A stretch of DNA of 64,000 nt from Cryphonectria parasitica EP155 (Eukaryota; Ascomycota; Sordariomycetes; Diaporthales; Cryphonectriaceae): assembly GCF_011745365.1 (NCBI RefSeq), contig NW_024468914.1, positions 1-64,000 of the forward strand, in the 5' to 3' direction. Below, one piece after another: positions 44,001 to 55,044 of this stretch. Both the position numbers and the translations under genes were made by a program. The notes under the pieces are model-generated. The model saw only the letters and a program-made list of their open reading frames with translations, did not search any database and was not told where the DNA came from. Positions within the stretch are counted from its first letter, which is position 1. Each line of letters starts with the position of its first letter.

Positions 44001-47000
44001 GGTTAGTCTAGCTTCCGATCCACGAGCAGCACATATCATTTCGGTGTCCGCGAAAAGCAAGCTATCCCTCAAGGGAAACATCGAGAGACTGCGCGACTTT
44101 CTGGACAACAACCCGAACTTATCAGTAGCCGATCTGTCTTATACGACGACAGCACGCCGATACAGTCACAATAACCGCGTTGCCTTTGCTGCTGCGACTG
44201 TTTCTGAGGTGCAGAAAAAGCTCCAGTCTGCGCTGGCCAACATCGACTCGCATAAGGCAATTCCATCCTCTGGCCCTCCACCAATCGTGTTTGCTTTCAC
44301 AGGCCAAGGCGCGTCTTACAAGTCGTTTAACCTCCAACTCTTCCACGGCTTCCCCGACTTCCGCTCGCACATTGCGCATCTGGATGCACTTGCACAGAGC
44401 CAAGGGTTTCCCTCGTTCATCCCAGTTTTGGACGGCAGCCATGCTCAGGATCATGCTCACTCCCCTGTTGTCACTCAGCTGGCTTTGGTGTGTAACGAGA
44501 TAGCTCTGGCCAAGTTTTGGGCTGGTTTGGGAGTCAAGCCTGACGTGGTCATTGGCCACAGCCTGGGCGAATATGCAGCACTTCACGGTGAGTATTCTCA
44601 TGCCGTCGTTTGAAAATTGATTCTTTTGGTTTCCTTCTCTGTCTTTTATCCGTTCCCCTCTTCTCAGTATAGCTCGCTGACCTTGCAATTTTCAAAGTGG
44701 CGGGCGTGCTCTCAGCAAGTGACACTATCTACCTTGTCGGCAAACGTGCTCAGATGCTTCAACAGAAATGTCGAATAGGCAGTCACAAGATGGTCGCCAT
44801 ACGAGCATCTGTCACCAACATTCGTGAAGTCACCGAGGGCAAAGACTTCTCCTATGACATCGCATGCATCAACGGCCCTAACGACACTGTGATCAGTGGT
44901 CCAACTTCCGAGATAGACCGCATGGGACGTACCTTGGACGAGGCCGGCCTGAAGCAAATACCTCTCGACGTGGCCTTTGCTTTCCATTCTTCTCAGATGG
45001 ATCCCATCCTTGATGACTTCGAGGTCATGGCCAGTCGCGGTGTGGTCTTTCAGCCTCCACAACTCCCGATCGTCTCTCCCCTCCTGGGCAAAGTAATTTT
45101 CGACGACAAGTCGATTGATGCTACTTACTTCCGCCGGGCAACTCGTGAAACGGTGAATTTCCTCTCTGCTCTGCATGCTGCTCACGAGATTGGTGCTATA
45201 GAGGAAGATATGGCCTGGGTGGAGATTGGGCCTCACCCGGTTTGTTTGGGCTTCGTCAAAAGTTCACTCTCCAAAGCCAGCGTCGCGGTCCCGTCTTTTA
45301 GAAGAGGGGAGGACAACTGGACAACCCTGGCACACAGTTTGTCTGCCTTACACTGCGCTGGAGTGAAGATCGACTGGAATGCTTTGCATTCGCCTTTCGA
45401 GAAGAACCTTCGTCTCTTGGATTTGCCCACTTACGCCTGGAACAACAAGACGCATTGGATTCAATACAAGGGGAACTGGGCCCTGACAAAAGGAAACACG
45501 TTCTACGATGAGGAGAAGAAACTCGCGGCTGGGAATGCCTTGCCTGTAGCTCTCCCTGTGTCGAACCTGAGCACTTCCTCGGTACAGCGGGTCATCTACG
45601 AAGATGTGCAAGGCAGTCGGGGGACTGTGACGATACAGTCTGATCTGTCCCAACCCGGGTTGCGTGCAGCGGCATGGGGCCATAAGATGAACAACTGTGG
45701 TGTTGTCACAAGCGTGAGCTCAACTTCCTTACCAACTTCTCTCAATGAATGATGATTCATTAACAGTCTCTGCAGTCTATTCATGCCGATATTGCATACA
45801 CTATCGGAACCTACCTGTACAGGAAATTCTTTCCAGGCAGTGAAGTGCACATGAACGTCTCCAACCTAGAAGTCCTCAAAGGCCTTGTTGCCAACAGCAA
45901 ACCCGAGCAACCTCAGCTCTTCCAAGTCACAGCCACAACCGCAGACATCGCCACCGGGCAGGTCGAGCTGTCATGGGCCAATGTACATCCCGACGGCACA
46001 GTAGATGACCCTTTCGCAAGTGCGACCCTCATCTACGGCGATACCAACGAATGGCTCGACACATGGACTTCAGCAGCCCATCTGGTCCAAGGCCGTATCG
46101 CAGACCTTGAACAACTGGCGCAGGACGGCATCGCGAACCGCTTCACTCGCAACATGGCCTATTTGCTGTTCGCAAACAATCTGGTCGACTATGCTGACAA
46201 GTACCGCGGAATGCACGCTGTCGTGCTCCATGGCCTTGAGGCCTTTGCCGATGTCGAGCTGTCGACAGAGCGAGGTGGTACCTGGACCGTTCCGCCGCAT
46301 TTCATCGACAGTGTCTGTCATCTAGCCGGCTTCATCATGAACGTCTCTGACAATCTCGATACCAAAAATCACTTCAGTGTGACTCCTGGGTGGCGCTCTC
46401 TTCGTCTTGCACGGCCTCTTCTGGCCGGCGCCAGGTATCGGTCCTATGTCAAGATGATTCCCACGCGTCAGGATCCGAATGTCTATCTAGGCGATGTATA
46501 CGTTCTCCAGGATCATGCGATCATCGGCATGATGGGGGGCATCCAGTTCCGTCGCTATCCTCGTATCTTGCTCAGCCGCTTTTTCTCGGCGCCTGACGAC
46601 GCAACAGCTCCGCCAGTGGCCACGTCTGCACCTGCAAAGCCTTCCAGAGCCAGTCAGCAGCAAGTTGCCATAACTGAGAAGAAGCCAACCGTCGTCCCTC
46701 CTCAGGTAGCACCGAAGCCGGCAGCTGTTCCGACAGTATCAGTCTCAGTGGCACCAGCCCTGACACCTGAGCAATCCTCGAACAACAACAGCAACGGCGC
46801 ACGTGCCGAATCTGAACTGACAACGACGACCAAAGCCCTACAGATCATCGCTGATGAGGCGGCCGTGGATGCATCCGAGCTCGTCGACGATGCGAGCTTC
46901 GCCAACCTTGGCATTGATTCGCTCATGAGTCTGGTGATCTCGGAGAAGTTCCGGGAGCAGCTTGGTATCACGGTCTCTGGAAGTCTGTTCCTCGAGTACC

Positions 47001-47047
47001 CGAGTATCGGGGAGCTGCGAAGCTGGCTGCAGGAGTACTACAGTTAG
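41067..47047 (+). CDS. Non-reducing polyketide synthase, SAT-KS-AT-PT-ACP, no TE
   Basis: Eight exons: 41067-41413, 41494-41800, 41877-42897, 42967-43049, 43141-43652, 43734-44587, 44698-45713 and 45776-47047, total 5412 bp, 1803 residues. The order is SAT (about 1-330), KS (about 405-800; nucleophile Cys578 in DTACSSS, then HGTGTQ and the NVGHSEAAAG His), AT (about 920-1230; Ser1033 in [10 protein letters not shown]), PT (about 1330-1640; His1370 in GHKMNNCG, Asp1558 in DSVCHLAG) and one ACP (Ser1762 in LGIDSLMS). It ends about 40 residues later without thioesterase, Claisen cyclase or reductase. This is the layout of the emodin/endocrocin PKS group (MdpG, GedC, AptA), released by a separate metallo-beta-lactamase enzyme, which is present at 59854. 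The SAT motif GXCXG reads GLGIG, with Gly138 in place of the catalytic Cys. The expected product is an octaketide anthrone-type acid; that is inference. Confidence 0.93.
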
Positions 47048-47488
47048 GCAGCTAGAAGACGTTTATAGAGCAAATTACTTGCGTACACGAATGAACAGTA
47101 TGATTTTCAGAAATTTGCATACTGAATGCTGTATGAGTCTTGACATGCTTTTTATGGGGAACGAATGGAAGTATTGTGTTGAACAGTTCTCTCTCATTTC
47201 TTTAGTCCTTATTTTCCCCAGCTGGGGATACAGACGAAGCAATAGCGTGATCAACCTGCCTTCAATTCCTCGAGTGAGAAGATCATGTACCATGGCTCTA
47301 TCGAGGGTTGGACCACGAAATCTCGAGACATATCATGAAAGCTGCCATCTACTTGGTACAATTGGCACGGAGTCTAGACAATGTATTCGTCTGTATGGAA
47401 GTACATCCTTACAGTCACTTTCACTTTGCTTCCATTCTGTCCACTTTCGGGATTCTCTCCTCTGAGCGTGGCTCCAGCGTCAATGGTA
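47048..47488. other. Intergenic between convergent PKS and anthrone oxygenase, no gene seen
   Basis: About 440 bp of 3' flanks. No coding signal. Confidence 0.5.
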
Positions 47489-48032
47489 TCACCAAAACAA
47501 ACCCACGGCTCCAACCACAGCACCAACGAGAGGGAAAATGCACCTGGCCCCATGCAACCACCACCATGATGTTACCAGATCCCGGACTTCTGCTATATCC
47601 ACAGTAACTGGATCCACCTGGCTCAGAGACTGCAGGTTAAATAGTCTATCATTCGTAGGTGCCATGACAACCCATGTGAACGGCACCATGACGACCGTGA
47701 TGGCCCCAGCCAGTGCAGGCACTCGCCACGACTTTCTGGCACTACGCCTTGAAGCTGTGATGAAGCCGTAGAGAACACAGGTGGCCACCGATATGCTTGG
47801 CATAACCAAGTGCCCATAGTGGTACATCCTAGCCCATTGGCTGACGAGATGAGGGCCGTCGGAATCCGTATCTAGCAGGACGGGTACTGTAATCAGACAC
47901 AGTGATGCCATGGCTCCTGGAGGCAGAATTAGCTTAGACGCAAGAGGACAGTTGCCTGCTGAAATGGTAGATCTCACCGGAGAGGAAACTGCCCGCTATG
48001 ACAGCGGTGGTCTGACTGTCAATGCCAGACAT
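47489..48032 (-). CDS. Anthrone oxygenase (DUF1772 membrane protein)
   Basis: Exons 48032-47978 and 47916-47489 (intron 47917-47977, GTGAGA...GCTAAT...CTCCAG) give 160 residues, the usual size. The spliced N-terminus MSGIDSQTTAVIAGSFLSGA runs into MASLCLITVPVLLDT. Four hydrophobic segments follow, with HYGHLVMPSISVATCVLYGF, FTWVVMAPTNDRLF and the C-terminal block WLHGARCIFPLVGAVVGAVG. These match the anthrone-oxygenase family (HypC, GedH, TpcL), small membrane proteins without a cofactor motif that oxidise an anthrone C10 to the anthraquinone. It diverges from the EthD-type gene with 393 bp between the ATGs, typical of co-regulated pairs. Confidence 0.88.
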
Positions 48033-48425
48033 GGTGCTGATCGGAGCAATGTCGATGACAGGGTAAAAAGACTGTTGATGTGTTTGTCTCGCACCGTTGG
48101 AAAATGCGATGATGGTGAGGATTGGGTATCAGAATACGTCCTGTCAAGCTGAATAAAGGAGACCTTTTCTAAGAGGGCTGCACTGCTTACGGCCTCGGGG
48201 ATACGGAGAGCGATGATGGTGAGACCGTCGTCTTACCGTGTTCGGCATCAATCTGATGCCCGAGGAAACATCGGGGAAATTCCTTGCAAGGCGGCATACA
48301 CAAATAAAATGAGCATCAATAAATGATACCAACCGATCTTGCTCGAAGATGCCATTATTAGAGACATCTCATCGGTGTGACTGATTCTGTTCAAGACGCT
48401 CTCATCTGTCTTCATCGCCTCCATC
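48033..48425. promoter_or_regulatory. Bidirectional promoter, anthrone oxygenase / EthD-type gene
   Basis: A 393-bp divergent region. No TCGN5CGA palindrome was found in it. A 35-codon minus-strand frame (MASSSKIGWYHLLMLILF) lies inside and is hydrophobic, but is too short to support as a gene. Confidence 0.5.
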
Positions 48426-48942
48426 ATGACTGTCCAGACCGAGAACGAAATTCCACCTGCTCCGACGGGCTTGGAAGGGACGCACTTCCTGTGCCTGACC
48501 ATCTGCGGTTACCGTCTTCCTGGGATGACCGAGGAAGCTTACAGACACCACATGACAAAGGTCCAGGCTCCCATGACGCAGGACCTGATGGTGAAGTATG
48601 GTGTTAAGCGGTGGAGCATGGTCAGTCGATGATTTTATTTGAAATGATTACCGTAAAGCACAACTAACGATTTAGATTCACAACAATACCGAGTCTCGCA
48701 CGCTCATGAGGCGATTGTTCGATCACGATATGCGGAACTTGGCCGATTTTGATTGCTTTAGCCAAGTCGTTTTCAAGAGTGTGGATGACTACAAGAGGAT
48801 GCAGCAAGATCCGTGGTTCCAGGAGAAATTGGCTCCCGATCACAAGAACTTTGCGGACATCAAGCGGAGCATCATGACGCTCGGCTGGATCACAGAATTT
48901 ATCAGGGAAGGAGAGGTAGTGGATGGCATTGTAGACTTCTGA
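48426..48942 (+). CDS. EthD-domain protein (MdpH/GedI/HypC-region decarboxylase type)
   Basis: Exons 48426-48620 and 48676-48942 (intron 48621-48675, GTCAGT...AACTAACG...TTAG) give 153 residues. The protein is a dimeric alpha/beta-barrel EthD fold: [20 protein letters not shown] near the N-terminus, then [20 protein letters not shown] and [11 protein letters not shown], ending in [12 protein letters not shown]. Members in the monodictyphenone, geodin and trypacidin clusters are credited with decarboxylating the anthrone carboxylic acid (atrochrysone/endocrocin stage) to the emodin-type anthrone. The place next to the anthrone oxygenase supports that order of steps. No cofactor is expected. 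Confidence 0.88.
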
Positions 48943-49433
48943 GAGGGGGGCTCATGCTGAAGAGGTTGTAGGGTCTCGCCTCAGTGCTATGCTCTTGGAT
49001 ATCGTTGGACCGACGATGGCAATATGTATATAATGACAACTTCTAGAATGAAAACTGCATTTCACGTTGAACTAAGACTCTTTTCTATCTACTTAAAAGG
49101 ATATTTTAAGTGTTTTTCATGGAATTTTGAATGATCAACCGTATACATTTCTCAAGTAAGTAGCAACGATGTCTATGGAAAACGACGCCCAAAACTGATC
49201 TTTGCATTTTGAAGGTCTTCGAAGAATATTCCCGTTCTCATGAAGGAAAGCAGTTGAAAACATTCGAAAGCAACCAGGCTTTAAAAGCTAGCGAGGTTTC
49301 CGAAAGAATCATGAGGTTAACGTGATCGAATTGTAGGTAGCTTTTTTGAAGAGACATAGAATCAAGTTCTTGAATTACTCAAGTCTTGAGGACGAAAGAA
49401 AATCTGCAGGCAAAAGCTACCTATTTATGACTT
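48943..49433. other. Intergenic, no gene seen
   Basis: AT-rich convergent 3' flanks of the EthD-type gene and the AflX-like gene. Confidence 0.5.
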
Positions 49434-50225
49434 CTATCCGTACATTGGAAGATATCTATGAAGCCATGGGAAGTAATGTCTTAACAGGCCCGTGATTATA
49501 ACCATCGGCGTTCCCTTAGGAAACTTTGCACTTGTCCCCCGAACTTTATGAACAACACCAACATTCCTCCCAACATACTTCCCGCTTTCATCGCGAACAG
49601 CCTCAATCATGCCAGCGGATAGATCCAAATAGCTGATAAAGCTTTCCTCGTCATCAAAGCTCAACTCGTGTCCCTGGGCAACGTCCACCGCGAGACCGCC
49701 CGGCTTGATGAAAATCGTCTGGAGCCAGTCGCTCTGCTGACGCAAGAAGGTCTCGGCGACTCGGAGGTCGTCGTAGACAAAAGATGCTGCCTTCAGCATG
49801 ACGGGGCGGAACCACCACGGCATGTCATGGGCGAGATGGTCGTCGATGGTGGCCGAGCTCAGCAGGACGAGCTTGGGCACCTTGAAGTTGGTGATGCCCT
49901 CTTCTGCACGGAGACGGTGCAGTGCCTCTACCACAATGCGTGCAGTGTCCTGTGCGAGACTGCAACCTGGAAGATTGTCGTTGCAGGTGACAACGAGGAA
50001 GACAGCTTGGGTTCCTCGGATGCAGTCGGCTATCAACGATACATCGTGAACGCTGCCGTCGAAGATTTTGACTTGTTTGCTGTCGATGACCTCTGGTAGG
50101 ACATTGTATAGCTTGGTTCTGTTGCGGCAGTAGGCGTGAATTGTATTGGATGGAGATTGAAGTAAATTTTGCACGAGGGCTTTGCCACAATTGCCCGTGG
50201 CCCCTAGAATAGCATAGGTGCTCAT
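49434..50225 (-). CDS. AflX-like NAD(P)-binding oxidoreductase (NmrA/atypical SDR)
   Basis: A single exon with start at the ATG at 50225, 263 residues. It opens [20 protein letters not shown] with the GxxGxxG dinucleotide loop of atypical SDR/NmrA proteins, then AYCRNRTKL (Arg-rich, NADP-preferring) and [24 protein letters not shown] and FIKPGG follow. Size and sequence style fit AflX (OrdB) and MdpK/GedG-type oxidoreductases. In aflatoxin-type and anthraquinone clusters these act with a Baeyer-Villiger enzyme in rearranging or reducing the anthraquinone ring. A questin-oxidase-like partner is present at 61987. It is divergent from the P450. Confidence 0.85.
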   Translation of the reverse strand: MSTYAILGATGNCGKALVQNLLQSPSNTIHAYCRNRTKLYNVLPEVIDSKQVKIFDGSVHDVSLIADCIRGTQAVFLVVTCNDNLPGCSLAQDTARIVVEALHRLRAEEGITNFKVPKLVLLSSATIDDHLAHDMPWWFRPVMLKAASFVYDDLRVAETFLRQQSDWLQTIFIKPGGLAVDVAQGHELSFDDEESFISYLDLSAGMIEAVRDESGKYVGRNVGVVHKVRGTSAKFPKGTPMVIITGLLRHYFPWLHRYLPMYG

Positions 50226-50917
50226 GATTGGAATTTCTGAGCAGTCATTCACCCCAGGCTTTGGACTATGTTGATGCCTATGATGAAGTGAGGTCGAGGA
50301 CAGCCAATTTTCTACATAATTAATATGAAGGCAGAAATGAACAATCACATGATGGTGGACAAATTGGGCTCAAATTGAACAAGACGGAACCCAAGTGCTA
50401 TTACTTCACTTCCCTACAACTCCGATTTGATGTATCGATCATGAACAATGATGTTGTGCTAGACCCTCGTTCCGACTGCCGAGATCCATGAATTCCTTTG
50501 GCACTTTGTTTGCTGTTGTAGCTGGTGTCTGGTCGTTCGGTTTAGGGGTCACGCACGGCTTACGAGAGCAGCGACTAGGTGCATGTACGATCGGAGGCCG
50601 ATATTCCCATCCGTAGTCTTGGGTTACGGAACATCCCTGCGGCAATCTCTTCACGGAGTGTCGAATAACTTATCGCCGCAGTTTTGAAACCGAATCTGTC
50701 CGTCAATCTCCGGAGATAGTTCCTTTGGAGCCACGAGAACAGGAATTTCTTCGTACTTTGGTGTCCCACCCTGCCACACGGTTTGGGCCAGCTCTGATGT
50801 GAGTCCATTCAATATTGCCTGCAATACGCATATGAGAGTATTCATCACATTCACCCTTCCTCTGTGTGTTCCCAATACCTGTACCACGAAACTTTTGCAC
50901 AGAGACGCCAGCCAGCC
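50226..50917. promoter_or_regulatory. Bidirectional promoter, AflX-like gene / P450
   Basis: A 692-bp divergent region with one AflR-consensus palindrome at 50591. No gene seen. Confidence 0.55.
50591..50601. promoter_or_regulatory. Candidate AflR-type site TCG(N5)CGA
   Basis: TCGGAGGCCGA matches TCGN5CGA. It is nearly central in the divergent promoter, 366 bp from the AflX-like ATG and 317 bp from the P450 ATG. Chance occurrence cannot be excluded. Confidence 0.45.
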
Positions 50918-52729
50918 ATGGGCATCACCGTGCTTTGGGGCTCAAACGTGCCCCTGGCTCTAGGCGCCATCATTTTCATCGTAACCATCAGTTGCATTCT
51001 CATCAAGTCATCATGGAGTCTGGGAATCCCTGCTCCATTCTTGGCCAGATACACAAAATTGTGGTATGCCTGGCACATCCATCACGACGATCTTCACTGG
51101 GCCAACATTGAGCTGCATAGAAGGAAAGGCGAGTACAAAATCCTACCTAACTATGAAGTGTTTCTTTCTAAACAGTGCAAGCATGCTGACTATTATACAG
51201 GCAAAATCGTCCAAGTCATGCCAGGCTACTTCATAATTGATGATCCAGAAGCCCACAAGGTCGTATACGGTCTTGGAAACGCATGGTTGAAAGGAGAATT
51301 CTACGACGCATGGAAGGTTGGGGCAGACCCAAATCACAACAACCTGTTCGCCACGAGAAATCCAGCTCAGCATTCCGAGATGCGCCGCAAAGTAGCCTCT
51401 ATGTACTCCATGACCTCTATGGTCTCATACGAGCCATATGTAGACCTTTGCATTGAGCTGCTTGTTGCGCAACTGGAGGAGAGCGCTACGACTATTAATG
51501 TGGGGGCATGGTTGCAGTACTTTGCTTTTGATGCCATCTCCATGATTACAGTGAGCCACTTTCTGAGCCCGAATCTTGGTGGCAGGTACGCACAGCGAGC
51601 TGACAGCTGGAGAAAAACAGTTCGGACAGAGAATGGGCTTCCTTGACAAGGGGAGTGATGTGGAGAACATGATTGAAAATCTGAATTTCGACCATATGAT
51701 GCTCACATATGCCAGCCTCTACCCCTGGACAACGCCCTATGTGAGAATGTTATCCAGTCTCATCTCAGGACCCAAGATTCATTTCTTTATGCGCTTCGCC
51801 TCGGAGAAGATCACCGCGGCGCGCCAGGAGACACAGGATCTACCAGCAGACGGTCCAGCGTACATGGTACGCAAGTTCCTAGACGCCCAGCGCAAAGAGG
51901 GCAAGAAAGGAATGACAGACTGGGACGTCTCCGCCAATGCTGGCGCCAATATCGGTGCTGGGAGCGACACCACCGCCATCGCATTGACCTCGATTGTTTA
52001 CTATGTGTACCGCGACGCTCGCGTCCTCGGACGCCTGCGGCAAGAAATTTCTGGAAGTGAGCTCTCTGGGCGACCTACTTTCCAAGACACCCAGAAACTT
52101 CCGTACATGCAGGCAGTCATCAAAGAAGCAGTGCGTGTTCAGCCTGGGGTTGGACTCCCATTGTGGCGTGAGGTTCCCAAAGGGGGCGCAGTTGTATGTG
52201 GACAGTTTTTCCCAGAACGAGTAAGTTGCCCGCTTAATTGCCATTATCTTCTTCTCAGTTATGCGCACGACTCACTCCTTGCCTCAGGTCAATATTGGCG
52301 TCAACCCTTGGGTGCCTCACCACAACAAAGAGGTGTTTGGTGTAGACGCCGATGAGTTCAGACCCGAGCGCTGGCTTGAGGCCTCAAGCGAGAAACTTGC
52401 CAAGATGGAACAAAGCATGGTACACTTTGGTTTAGGTAAGACTTGGAACATTCAGTTGCTTCTTGTCATAGTACTGGTCAATACTATGATCTGGCAATGC
52501 TAACATAACGGACATAAAATCAGGATCTAGGACTTGCATTGGCAAAAATGTCTCGTTGCTGGAGATCAACAAACTCATTCCAGTGCTTGTACGAAACTTC
52601 GATTTGTCTTTTTGTGATAAGCACGGCGACCCGGAGAATCGCGATTATGTTCCTGTGAGAAATAAGTGGTTCATCAAGGTTCCGCAACTCTATGCGAGGG
52701 TCACTAAAAGAGGCGCCGTTGGAAAGTAA
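50918..52729 (+). CDS. Cytochrome P450 monooxygenase
   Basis: Five exons, 50918-51128, 51201-51550, 51621-52220, 52288-52435 and 52524-52729, give 1515 bp and 504 residues. An N-terminal membrane anchor (about residues 8-28) precedes the catalytic domain. I-helix sequence ANIGAGSDTTAIALTS, the ExxR motif (KEAVR) and the heme loop FGLGSRTCIG with Cys441 are all intact. The first intron (51129-51200) appears to be of the GC-AG type (AG|GCGAGT...TACAG); it is also open in frame, so retention would add 24 residues. The P450 may hydroxylate or couple the anthraquinone. In the cladofulvin cluster a P450 (ClaM) dimerises the monomer. Which reaction applies here is not visible. Confidence 0.9.
51129..51200 (+). 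other. Probable GC-AG intron of the P450
   Basis: 72 bp with a strong donor context except for the GC (AAAG|GCGAGT), a CTAAC and a CTGAC branch candidate, and TACAG. Removal brings HRRKGKIVQVMPGYFI together as expected for a P450. No GT donor in this interval keeps the frame. Confidence 0.65.
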
Positions 52730-53359
52730 GGACTGCATTTTTACGAAGATAGTGGAGTGTATCCCTTCGACCATAGAATAGTCTCCAATTAGCGATCTTA
52801 GTCGAATGCAAAAGTGTCACAAATGATGTATGCTCGATTCATATTTGATACCTAGGTACGCACGGGTTGATCCCTCAGCTGATTCTCTGAGTAATACCTA
52901 CTTATGTAGGTAAGTACTTTGCTCCCTAGCTTCTGTAGCCCTTGTATCGTTTCTCGCAATAATTGACTCAGACCAGTCTGAACACTCGCATTGCCCTATC
53001 TCTTCTTAGTAGGGAAAACAGTCACCCTGGGCAGCTTGCCTTGGACACATTTCTGCCTCCAGGTTTCCTAAACTAGGTACAGGAACCCTCATCCTGTTGT
53101 CTTCACCGGTTACTCGTCATCTTGTTTTTCTGTCTTACTCTGCTACGAGGTATTAATTTGTGTATCACTCAGCGGAGAGCAGGCACAATATTACGATCAT
53201 ACTAAGGACTGCGGTTCCGAACCACATTCCTCTTTCTTTTCAACAGAGAATGAGGGGGGTAAAGTTCAGTGTCTGAAGCTTTAGTAAAAGCAAGCCATCT
53301 GGCGCGCTTAGGTACTTAATGCTAGTAAAAAGGACCGGTAAGTGTTGCCGTGATCAACA
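52730..53359. other. Intergenic between convergent P450 and SDR genes, no gene seen
   Basis: About 630 bp, AT-rich, short frames only. Confidence 0.5.
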
Positions 53360-54331
53360 TCACCAAGGAAGAATTCCGCCATCCAAGTCTACCATGCCAT
53401 TCTTCTCAAGATCAGCGTCCCTCTTTCCCGCGATGACATCCACTAGTGCCTCAGCAGCATCTCTGGCCGGCCTGGCGCCATGCTCGATCCGCGTCTGCCG
53501 GCCTTTTTCTCCGGTCTGAGCGGGAATCATCGCTGTCAGCAAAGGTGATCTGAGACACGCTCCAGTGCCGAGAGTTCCGAGGGTGGGGATGTAGCATGTC
53601 AAGACTGTCACTTACGAGGTTGGTTACACAGAAGCCAGGGTTGAAGGCGCAGACCTTGCAGCCCCATTCCTTGTACGAGTATCTCTGACACGCGGCCAGC
53701 ATATTCAGGGCAGACTTGCTGGCACGGTAGTGCTCACCTGGTATGGCAGCGCCCGGGTTGGTAGGGTCCAGCTTTCTCGTGATGGAGCCCTGGTCGGAGG
53801 AGACGTTGATGACCAGGGGGTTTGCCGATTTCTGAAGAAGAGGCTCGAGCGCGTCGGTCAGGAGCCAGGGGCCGAAGACGTTGGTCTCGAAGGTCGTCCG
53901 CAGGAGCTCGATCTTGGCCATGGGCTGTTGACTGGGGATGATGAGGATGGCGGCATTGTTGACCAGCACGTCCAGACGGCCAAACTCCTTCTCGATATGC
54001 TCCTTTGCAGCTTCGATGGACTGGGCGTCCGTGACGTCAAGCTGCAGCACCGAGATGGGGCTCTTCAGGGAGTCGCCATGGGAAGCCTTCACCTCCTGCA
54101 GTGCCTTGTTTCCCTTGTCTACGGTGCGGGCGCAGAGGATAATGTGGTAGTCTGGCGATGCCTGCGACAGACAGACTACGGTTTCTAGTCCGATGCCGCT
54201 ATTGGCTCCTGTTGAGAAAAGGCGAGGTAAACTCTGTTTAGATTCTGAATCGGGATCTCCCCGCGTATACTTGGCAGCGGATTCTGTGGCGGCTTACCTG
54301 TGATAAGCACAATCTTCTTGTCGGGCGCCAT
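53360..54331 (-). CDS. Short-chain dehydrogenase/reductase (carbonyl-reductase type) in the cluster
   Basis: Exons 54331-54298, 54208-53616 and 53515-53360 total 783 bp, or 260 residues. Introns are 54209-54297 (GTAAGC...CAACAG) and 53516-53615 (GTAAGT...CGCTCAG). The spliced NADPH loop is VLITGANSGIGLETV. Next come DVLVNNAAIL, Ser in VINVSSDQGS, and the active-site YRASKSALNML. The C-terminus TNLTGEKGRQ...DGGILPW is typical of fungal carbonyl-reductase-like SDRs. It does not look like the versicolorin/emodin reductase (MdpC, AflM) subgroup, which has a GxxRGIG loop. Its substrate is probably a later intermediate or side-chain carbonyl; this is inference. Confidence 0.88.
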
Positions 54332-55044
54332 TGTGGAGGACGGTCGTAAGTAGTATGCAAGATTAAGCTTTTTTTCTTTTTGGAATGGAGATGGTGACTG
54401 AGCTTGTGTGTCAGACAAAGGGGCCAATAATTGTGAGCGTGGGCAGGTTCGATTTGTACTTGAAAACAAAGCGGTCTTAAGGAACAGCAGAGGCCGAGTC
54501 TCTCCGTCTCTTGTTGGGCGAGACGGACGTCGTGCAACGCACCAATTTCAGCGGCAGGTATGATCGGCGATTGGAAAAAAGAGAACACCGAATGTAAGCA
54601 AACAGCTGTCAAGGGAGAAGAAAGAAAGAAACAGACGGGGGGAAAAAATCATATAGCAGGCTACTGCGTCACTTCCATTGCAATTACACGGTATAAATAT
54701 TGTCGAGACTTAATTAATATCTTCAGCTCATCCATAATCCCCAAAGTAGATTAGTCCTATATGAATTAAGAACATCTCCCTTTTTTTCCTAGTATTGATG
54801 GGAAAAAATGCATGTGTAAAAAGTTCTGGAACCGCAACGTAAGAGCGGTCTCCGAAGTCAATAGTACTAGAATTATGTATTTCATCTTAAACCGCCATTG
54901 ATGATAAATATCAGCCTTCCTTGCACCCGTCTAGTGCTGATCTGCCGGGTCCCAAAGCCACATTTTTGTTGACACACCGGTTTACCCCCCCCCCCCCTCT
55001 CTTCACAAGCACCAACTGACCCGTGGTACGACCGCTTGCCCATC
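54332..55044. promoter_or_regulatory. Bidirectional promoter, SDR / AflJ-like gene
   Basis: A 713-bp divergent region with a poly-C tract (about 54986-55000). No TCGN5CGA match found. Confidence 0.5.

Noticed and set aside
48248..48360. Hydrophobic 35-codon minus-strand frame in the divergent promoter
   Set aside because: Too short. The anthrone-oxygenase N-terminus is better explained by the exon at 47978-48032, which gives the family's expected start.
53360..54331. SDR as the emodin-pathway (MdpC/versicolorin-type) reductase
   Set aside because: The NANSGIG-type loop and LTGEKG...GGILPW tail place it with carbonyl-reductase-like SDRs, not with the versicolorin reductase group.
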